From: Capra hircus
Taxonomy: Eukaryota; Chordata; Mammalia; Artiodactyla; Bovidae
Assembly: GCF_001704415.2 (NCBI RefSeq)
Contig: NC_030814.1
Span: 72,967,121-73,031,120, forward strand
Reading direction: 5' to 3'
Length of the DNA stretch: 64,000 nucleotides
Made by a program: the position numbers and the translations under genes. Below, in pieces: positions 56,845-64,000 of the stretch. Under the pieces are notes generated by a model that did not search any database, was not told the DNA's origin, and saw nothing but the letters and a program-made list of their open reading frames with translations. Position 1 is the stretch's first letter; each line of letters begins with the position of its first letter.

Positions 56845-59000
56845 AACGATTTACATACAGTGAAATCCACTCATTTTAATTGTACAGTTCAATAGATTTT
56901 GACAAATATGTACACAATGTAACCACTATTCCAGTCAAGAGACAGATAGGTACAGATATATCTATCATCCCCAAAAGACCCTTTGCAGTTAATCTTCTGC
57001 AGTCTCAGACAACCACTGATTTCTTTTCTGTCATTGTAGATTAGTTTTGCCTATTCTAATATTTCATGTAAATGGAAAGCATACAGTATGTGTTCTTTTG
57101 TGTCAGGCTTCTTTTATTCAGCATATTTTTTACTTTTTACTTTTATTTTATTGATTTTATTTATTTTTAGCATTTTTTAGATTTACCTATATATGTGTCC
57201 AAAGTTTTTTCCTTCTTATTGCTGAAGAGTATTCCATTGTATGGATATGCCATGAAATGTTTACCTTATGATGGGATTTGTATTAATTCCAGTTTGGGGT
57301 TATTATGAGTAAAGCTGCTGTAAATATTTATGCCTGTCTTTGGGAGCACACATGTTTTCATTTTTCTCATGGAAATGCCTATGAACTAGCAAACAGTATG
57401 GAAAGTGTGTGTTTGTAAGAAACTGCCAAGTTGTTTTCCAAAATAGTTGTACCATGTTACATTCCCACCATCCATCCATGAGGACTGTCATTAAGTCACA
57501 TCCTCACCAACACTTGGTGTTGTCAGTCTTTCTAATTTTAGCTTTCCTAGGTATGTAGTGGTTTGAATTTGCCATAACGACCAAAGATACTCCGCAGTTT
57601 TTCACGTGCTTGTTGATCATTCGTGTATCTTCTTTTAAGAATTGTCCTTTCAAATATTTTGCTCATTTTTTAAAATTAGGCTGTCTTCTGAATAAGAGCT
57701 CTTTGTATTTTCTGGAAACAATTCTTTTGTCAGATATATTTATTGCTGATTTTTTCTCCCTGTCCGTGGCTTGCCTACAAAAGCAGAGAGCTTAATTTTG
57801 AAAAAGTCTACCCTTACCAATGTTTTTCTATTATGGTTTGTGCCTTCTGTGTCCTAAGAAATCTTTGCCTTCTTCAGATTCACAAATATTTTCTCCTATA
57901 TTTTCTTTTAAAAGTTTCATAATTTTATTGTTTATTTTTAAATCTATAATTCATCTTCAGATAATATTGATAAATGATGTAAGGGCCAAAGTTCATTTCT
58001 TCTATAAATAGATATCCAGTTTTGCCAGCATCATTTGTTTAAAAGAATCTAGACTCTCTTTGGTCCCATGTACATGTTTATCCTCCAAATCCACACTGCT
58101 TGACAACTGTAGCTATAGAATAAATCGTGAAATAAACTTCATTATAATTTTTCAAGATTGCAAAGTATTCTAGGTTCCCTATATTTATCTCTAAATTTTG
58201 GAATGAACTTGTTAATTGCTCGAAGGAAAACAAAAAGCAGTGGATTTTGAGATCGCATTTACTCTATAGATCAATTTGCAAGAAAGTCAGATTTTAACAA
58301 TACTAAATTCAGTTCTTAAATTTCTCTCAACAATGTTTTGTCATTTTCAAGGTACACATTTTATACTTGTTTTACTAAAATTATCCCTTTGGGTTTTGTT
58401 TTTTTATTCCTATATTAAATGGTGTTTTTGTATTTCAGTTTATAATTGTTCCCTGCTAATATGTAAGAATACAACTGATGTTTTAATTTCAGCCTCACAT
58501 TCTATAACCTTGATAAACTCACTTATTAGTTCTAGTAGCTTTTTGAGAATTCATTCGTATTTTCTGCACATGTGATCATGTAGTCTGGGGCGAATGACAA
58601 TTTTACTTCTTCCTTTCCGATCTCTACAGTTTTTTATTTTTTCTTGTTGTATTAGCTATGAGCTCTAGGACAATATTAACTAGAAATGATGAGAACAAAC
58701 AACATTGCCTTGTTCCTTATCTTTCAACCATTAACTATGATGTTAGCTTTAAGTTTTTGGCATATGCCATTCATGAGACTGAAAAAGTTCTTTGTTGAGA
58801 ATTTTTATCATGAATGAATGTTCAATTTTGACCTGTACTTTTTCTGCATTTATTAAGAGGAAAGTATGTCTTATTTCTTTCTTATTCTACTGATATTATG
58901 GATTACACTGATTTACATTGATTGATTTTTGAATGTTTAGCCAAATGTACATTTCTGGGACAAACCCAGGTTTGTTGCTATGTATTGTATAGGATTAGTA
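56845..59000 (-). mobile_element. ancient L1 (L1M-type) 3' half
   Basis: Ordered antisense blocks: AGTTCAATAGATTTTGACAA, GATTAGTTTTGCCTATTC, GAGTATTCCATTGTATGG, CCAAAATAGTTGTACCATG, AATAAGAGCTCTTTGTATTT, AGAAATCTTTGCCTTC, TATCCAGTTTTGCCAGCATC and GGGACAAACCCAGGTTTG. It extends into ORF2-derived sequence at the right but is too decayed to code. Frames here (for example 58276-58575) are antisense chance frames. Confidence 0.8.
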
Positions 59001-59029
59001 TATAGTGCTTAATTCATAGTGTATTGTGA

Positions 59030-60000
59030 GTTGACAGCTTTCTCGGTGAGTGCATTTAAGATCTCACTCCATTGTCTTCCTGCTTGCCTGTTACTCACAA
59101 AACATTGACTCTGACTCTTACCTTTGTTCCCTTATTGGCAGTGTGTCTCTTTTCCTCTGGCTGCTTTTAAGATTTTCTCTTTGGTCTTTGGTTTTCAGAA
59201 GTTTGACTGATATGCCTAGGTTTTTGGGTTTCTGTTTTTATTTTAATCCTACTTGATGTTCTCTGAGTTGCTTGGATCTGGGTGTGATGTCTGTCATTAA
59301 TTTTGAAAAATCCTGACATTATTTCTGGAAGTATTTTGGCCTGTTCTCTTCTTCTTGCAGAATTCTAATTTTGCACCATTTAGTAGCGTCTCACAGCTCT
59401 TTGATGTCTAGCTAGGTTTTTCTTTCCCATTCTCTTGTGTCTTTGTGTTTCACTTTGGATAAGTCTCGTTGACTTATCTTCAAATTCACTGATTCTTTAG
59501 ATCTCCTGATGGGTTTATTGGAGGCATTCTGCATCTCTGTCACTCTGTTTTTTATTCTTCCATTGCCATGTATGTTTTCTTATAGCTCCCATTTCTCTGT
59601 TGACATTATCTATCTGATCTTGTGTAATGTCTACCGTTTTTGTTATGGCATCTAACAGTATTAATCGTGTGTGTGTGTGCTCCATTGTGTCTGACTCTGC
59701 CACCTCGTTGACTGTAGCCCACCAGGCTCCTCTGTCCGTGGAATTTTCAGGTAAGAATCCTGGAGTTCGTTGCCATTTTCTACTCCAGGGGATCTTCCCA
59801 ACCCAGGGATTGAATCTGCATGTCTAGCATAAATGCTTTAAACTTCCTGTCTTATAGTTACAACATCTGTGTCATACTTGTGTCTGGCTTCAGTCATTTC
59901 TTTATGTCTTTGTACATTGTGAAGAGACCTCTTGTTCATGAGGAACAAAATATGCTGAGTTTTTCATTTGCTTCAAGTTTCAGTATAGCTCAGAATGGCA
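59030..60000 (-). mobile_element. ancient L1 (L1ME-like) region split by a SINE
   Basis: CTCACTCCATTGTCTTCCTGC, TGGCTGCTTTTAAGATTTTC, TTGCTTGGATCTGGGTGTG, GTTTCACTTTGGATAAG and, after the SINE, GTTACAACATCTGTGTCATA are in consensus order for an old L1 3' UTR. Confidence 0.7.
59668..59830 (-). mobile_element. Bov-tA SINE nested in L1
   Basis: A GTGTGTGTGTGTG tail at 59668-59680, body to GTTGCCATTTTCTACTCC, and a partial tRNA-derived head ending near GATTGAATCTGCATGTC. Confidence 0.88.
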
Positions 60001-60544
60001 CTATTACTGATCTTATCTTTATTTAAAATTTTGATATTTTATCGTAAAATTTTTGCCTTAATTAAAACAAATAATACACTGTATTATGTATCTTGATTGC
60101 AGAATCCCCTTAATAAAACTTGTGCCTGAAGAAGGTACTTCACTAGGCTACCCAGTTCAAGGACTTTTTCTTTCTGTATCTTGAAGCTGAAAATACTGAA
60201 ATTTTAATAATTTACATTGAAATAAGTAAGCCTGATATCAATGCAGAGGGATTTTAAAATGAGAAACATTCTGAAAATTTCTGTTTTAGACAAAAAACAG
60301 TAAAGTACGCAATCCACCTGAGCTCTTAGTTCAGGAAAAGTGTGCCTTACTGACTTCTTACAGAGGGGCCTCATAAAGGTTTATTTCACTGCCTCCGAGG
60401 ATCTGTCAGTGAAGGCTGAGTTAGGTACAGAGTAATGTTTTTAAAGATTATCTATTAGCTCTCATTTGAATACAGCCAGAAAGATTCTGAGGCCTGTTCT
60501 CCACAGAAAAGGTGCCGAGGGCCGACCAGTCCTACAGCTGAGAG
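60001..60544. other. unique intergenic sequence
   Basis: AT-rich then mixed, nothing recognised. Confidence 0.35.
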
Positions 60545-60762
60545 TGTTTGCTTAGTCACTTCTGTTGTGTCCGACTCTTTGTGACCCATACCCTGTAGCC
60601 TGTGAGGCTCCTCTGTCCATGTGATCTGCAGGCAAGAATACTGGAGTGGGTTGCCATTTCCTCCTCCAGGGGAATCTTCCCAACCCAGGGATCGAACCCA
60701 AGTCTTCAGTGTCTGCTACGTTTCAAGCAGATTCTTTACTGTTTGAGCCATCAGGGAAGTAC
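60545..60762 (-). mobile_element. Bov-tA SINE
   Basis: GAGTGTTTGCTTAGTCACTT, body to GTTGCCATTTCCTCCTCC, and head ACTGTTTGAGCCATCAGGGA at the right. Full length, moderately diverged. Confidence 0.92.
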
Positions 60763-61284
60763 AAGCATACAAAGAAACCAGTGCTCCGTGACCGCTTCTC
60801 AGTATCTGAAGCTTGAAAAGGCACCACTGTTGAAGAAAGTGCTCTGGATAATATCTTCACAGCTCCAAACAGTGAGGGGAACGAGGAAGAAGAAATGAGC
60901 CTGAAGATAGCACTTTGTGTCTCCTTTCTCTGACCTTCATGAGGTCTCCAGGCTCTCCCTGCATGTGGGAATCACAGGGTGGGATGGGAAGGGCCTGTGT
61001 GATTCTCCTCCCCACAAAGCCCAGGTGGTCATGTTTTGAACAGGAATATGTACAATTGCTTGTTATTTGGCTGTTGTGCTTTAGCACTGTAAGTCTCACT
61101 ATGATTTTTCCGTGTTAACTCTTTACATCAGAAAAGGTTCAAAGAGGAAAAAAAAAAAAAGCAAACACCTTTTATGTGTCAGTGCTGGTGAGATAACTGA
61201 CAGTATGAAACTGAAAACAGCCACTTCCTTAACAATCCAGGAAGTGAGTCCCAGGACAAAAAAAGCCAAATAGCTGTTAATGAT
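60763..61284. other. unique intergenic sequence with poly-A run
   Basis: Poly-A at about 61148-61160; nothing else recognised. Confidence 0.35.
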
Positions 61285-62905
61285 ATGATAAAGGATTCAC
61301 TCACCAAGAACCAGACATCCTGGAATATGAAGTCAAGTGCGCCTTAGAAAGCATCACTACGAACAAAGCTAGTGGAGGTGATGGAATTCCAGTGGAGCTA
61401 TTTCAAATCCTAAAAGATGATGCTGTGAAAGTGCTGCACTCAATATGCCAGTAAATTTGGAAAACTCAGCAATGAGCACAGAACTGGAAAAGGTCAGTTT
61501 TCATTCCAATCCCAAAGAAAGGCAATGCCAAAGAATGCTCAAACTACCGCACAATTGCATTCATCTCACATGCTAGTAAAGTAATGCTTAAAATTCTCCA
61601 AGCTAGGCTTCAGCAATACGTGAACCATGAACTTCCAGATGTTCAAGCTGGTTTTAGAAAAGGCAGAGGAACCAGAGATCAAATTGCCAACATCCACTGG
61701 ATCATTGAAAGAGCAAGAGAGTTCCAGAAAAATGTCTATTTCTGCTTTATTGACTATGCCAAAGCCTTTGACTGTGTGGATCACAATAAACTGTGGAAAA
61801 TTCTCAAAGATAGGGGAATGCCAGACCACCTGACCTGCCTCTTGAGAAACCTGTGTGCAGATCAGGAAGCAACAGTTAGAACTGGACATGGAACAACAGA
61901 CTGGTTCCAAATAGGAAAAGGAGTGCATCAATGCTGTATATTGTCACCCTGCTTATTTAACTTCTATGCAGAGTACATCATGAGAAACACTGGGCTAGAA
62001 GAAGCACAAGCTGGAATCAAGATTGCTGGGAAAAATATCAATAACCTGAGATATGCAGATGATACCACACTTATGGCAGAAAGTGAAGAGGAACTCAAAA
62101 GCTTCTTGTTGAAAGTGAAAGAGGAGAGTGAAAAAGTTGGCTTAAAGTTCAACATTCAGAAAACGAAGATCATGGCATCTGGTCCCATCACTTCATGGGA
62201 AATAGATGGGGAAACAGTGTCAGAATTTATTTTTGGGGGCTCCAAAATCACTGCAGATGGTGACTGCAGCCATGAAATTAAAAGATGCTTATTCCTTGGA
62301 ATAAAAGTTATGACCAACCTAGATAGCATATTCAAAAGCAGAGACATTACTTTGCTGACTAAGGTCCATCTAGTCAAGGCTATGGTTTTTCCACTGGTCA
62401 TGTATGGATGTGAGAGTTGGACTGTGAAGAAAGCTGAGCGCCGATGAACTGATGCTTTTGAACTCTGGTGTTGGAGAAAACTCCTGAGAGTCCCTTAGAC
62501 TGCAAGGAAATCCAACCAGTCCATTCTGAAGGAGATCAGCCCTGGGGTTTCTTTGGAAGGAATGATGCTAAAGCTGAAACTCCAATACTTTGGCCACCTC
62601 ATGCAAAGAGTTGGCTCACTGGAAAAGACTCTGATGCTGGGAGGGATTGGGGGCAGGAGGAGAAGGGGATGACAGAGGATGAGATGGCTGGATGGCATCA
62701 CTGATGCTGAGAAAGATTGAAGACAGGAGAAGGGGATGACAGAGGATGGATGGTTGGATGGGATCACCGACCTGATGGACATGAATTTGAGCAAACTCCA
62801 GGAGCTGGTGATGGACAGGGAGGCCTGGCATGCTGCGATTCATGGGGGCGCAAAGAATTGGACACGACTGAGCCACTGAACTGGAACTGGAACTGGAAAG
62901 GATTC
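61285..62905 (+). mobile_element. BovB LINE, 5'-truncated copy 10, longest uninterrupted
   Basis: Begins near CACTCACCAAGAACCAGACA and ends with three AACTGG units at 62880-62897, an altered form of the usual tail. Frame 61584-62447 (287 codons) covers the RT domain: RGTRDQIANI near the start, AKAFD (about 61759), YADD catalytic motif at 62052-62063, and the ITADGDCSHEIK-type block. It is closed by a stop at 62445-62447 where other copies read through. Upstream RT-proximal sequence (61300-61580) is in broken frames. A 70-bp internal tandem duplication lies at 62633-62772. The endonuclease domain is absent, so the copy is not autonomous. Confidence 0.96.
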
Positions 62906-63202
62906 TTCCAACATCATGGTTCTAGACAGTGTTCTAGGGCTTCAGAGATAAAAGGACTCTCCCCACCCTCTGGCCTTTTAGTCAAATGTCAGGACACTTT
63001 GGGTCCAAAACACAAGGCTGTGTGACTAGAGGATTCAAGAAGTACAGTTAAGATTTCCTTTCTCCTTAAGTGACATTCTTCATCATCAAAAGCTTTCTCA
63101 GTTATAGGGATGAACTTTCTAGAACCTGTTAACAGTTCCTCAGCTTTAGAATCAGTGACTGTCCCCACCGAATCTTTATGGCTGTGGTGGCTGAATAGGC
63201 AC
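62906..63202. other. unique intergenic sequence
   Basis: Nothing recognised between the BovB and the SINE. Confidence 0.4.
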
Positions 63203-63400
63203 AAGGTCGGATACAACTGGACAACTTCACTTTCGCTTTTCACCTTCATGCATTGGAGAAGGAAATGGCAACCCACTCCAGTGTTCTTGCCTGGAGAATC
63301 CCAGGGATGGGGGAGCCTGGTGGGCTGCTGTCTATGGGGTCGCACAGAGTCAGACATGACTGAAGCGACTTAGCAGCAGCAGCAGGAGCAGCAGCAACAG
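63203..63400 (+). mobile_element. BOV-A2 SINE, 5'-truncated dimer
   Basis: The end of a left monomer (AAGGTCGGATACAACTGG, CTTCACTTTCGCTTTTCACC) is followed by a full right monomer from TTGGAGAAGGAAATGGC to a CAG-rich tail (63373-63400). Confidence 0.93.
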
Positions 63401-63484
63401 ACTCGCCTTAGGAATTAGATTAGCTATTATTAAAGCATTTTCTACATTATTGTAACTGTTTAATTAGAGAGTGTTTTTTCATTG

Positions 63485-63670
63485 TTCAGTTGCTCAATCA
63501 TGTCCAACTCTTTGAGACCCCATGGACTGCAGCACTCCAGGCTTCCCTGTCCTTCACCATCTCCTGGAGCTTTCTCAAACTCATATCCATTCAGTCGGTG
63601 ATGCCGTCCAACCATCTTGCTCTCTGTTGTCCACTTGTCCTCCTACCTTCAGTTTTTCCCAGCATCAGGT
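63485..63670 (-). mobile_element. BovB 3'-terminal fragment, copy 11
   Basis: GTTCAGTTGCTCAATCATGT through TTTTTCCCAGCATCAGG, the last 185 bp of BovB, followed by a poly-T run at 63671-63684. Confidence 0.92.
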
Positions 63671-64000
63671 GTTTTTTTTTTTTTCTCCTCGAGAACTATA
63701 GAATTTCCCCTGATCAGAGCATGCTAGAGCAAAATTCAGTATAGCCTCTAAGGAAATGTTAACTTTTTACCAGTGTTACTATTGTCATACATTATTTACC
63801 TCAGTGCCTCCCAAGCTTTTTTCACATCATTCTCTGCACAGAAAATACTCGTCCATTGGAGTAAATTGTAGAGAAGGAATAAACCCTCAGCTAGGCTGCT
63901 TACAGCTTGAAAAATTGAAAAGATGGACCTGCCAGTGGGAAAGAGCTACATCCATGAAAATACAGGGAGTTTCTACCTCTCTTAAATGCATGGGAATCTG
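63671..64000. other. poly-T run and unique sequence to the window end
   Basis: Nothing further recognised. Confidence 0.4.

Noticed and set aside
58276..59256. hydrophobic frames at 58-59 kb as membrane proteins
   Set aside because: They are antisense reads of decayed L1. The phenylalanine and leucine richness comes from T-rich antisense L1.
61584..62447. 287-codon open frame as a host gene
   Set aside because: It carries the BovB reverse-transcriptase motifs including YADD and lies within a collinear BovB copy. It is retroposon coding remnant, truncated at the 5' end and stopped early.
1..64000. CRISPR array, operon or phage-like system
   Set aside because: No regularly spaced identical repeats with unique spacers, no ribosome-binding-site-led gene strings; the sequence is clearly mammalian with introns and SINEs.

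Overview
This is nuclear genomic DNA from a ruminant, most likely a bovid. The evidence is the density of ruminant-specific retroposons: at least eleven 5'-truncated BovB (RTE-clade) LINE copies, about eighteen Bov-tA/BOV-A2 type SINEs, a CHR-2 type cetartiodactyl SINE and a mariner-derived MITE. They sit on a background of older mammalian repeats (MIR, L2, L1M, MaLR, hAT and Tigger fossils). There are no bacterial, phage or CRISPR features. The species (cattle, sheep, goat or buffalo) cannot be fixed from sequence reading alone.

The only protein-coding gene I can support is the 3' end of COMMD10 on the + strand. Its penultimate coding exon is 36961-37020. Its last coding exon is 37773-37811 and ends in TGA, followed by a 3' UTR with a polyadenylation signal at 38216-38221. 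The two exons encode the last 32 residues of the COMM domain. Everything from 1 to 36960 is read as COMMD10 intron, and 37021-37772 is the last intron. From about 38240 to 64000 the window is intergenic on present evidence, with one weak candidate terminal exon of a non-coding transcript near 50.72-51.02 kb.

Layout: 0.7-5 kb BovB, L1 and BOV-A2; 5.2-10.9 kb mostly unique; 11-11.9 kb a CHR-2 SINE and two opposed Bov-tA SINEs; 12-17 kb unique with one MIR; 17-18.2 kb BovB; 21.6-23.2 kb BovB with a SINE inside; 24.3-25.4 kb hAT, L1 and BovB fossils; 27.6-28.3 kb mariner MITE, L1 tail and an opposed SINE pair; 31-33.2 kb an L2 split by four later insertions; 33.2-35.3 kb L1 and Tigger; 35.3-40.6 kb a repeat-poor block around the COMMD10 3' end; 41.1-44.9 kb BovB, L1, MIR, a nested hAT/MLT1/SINE and further SINEs; 45-52.5 kb mostly unique with one BovB; 52.5-63.7 kb dense BovB, SINE, Tigger and L1.

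Most open reading frames here are decayed BovB reverse transcriptase or its antisense shadow. No new gene system is visible. The parts worth a second look are the nested insertions, the COMMD10 splice-site context, the opposed intronic SINE pairs, the mariner hairpin, and two BovB copies with internal duplications.
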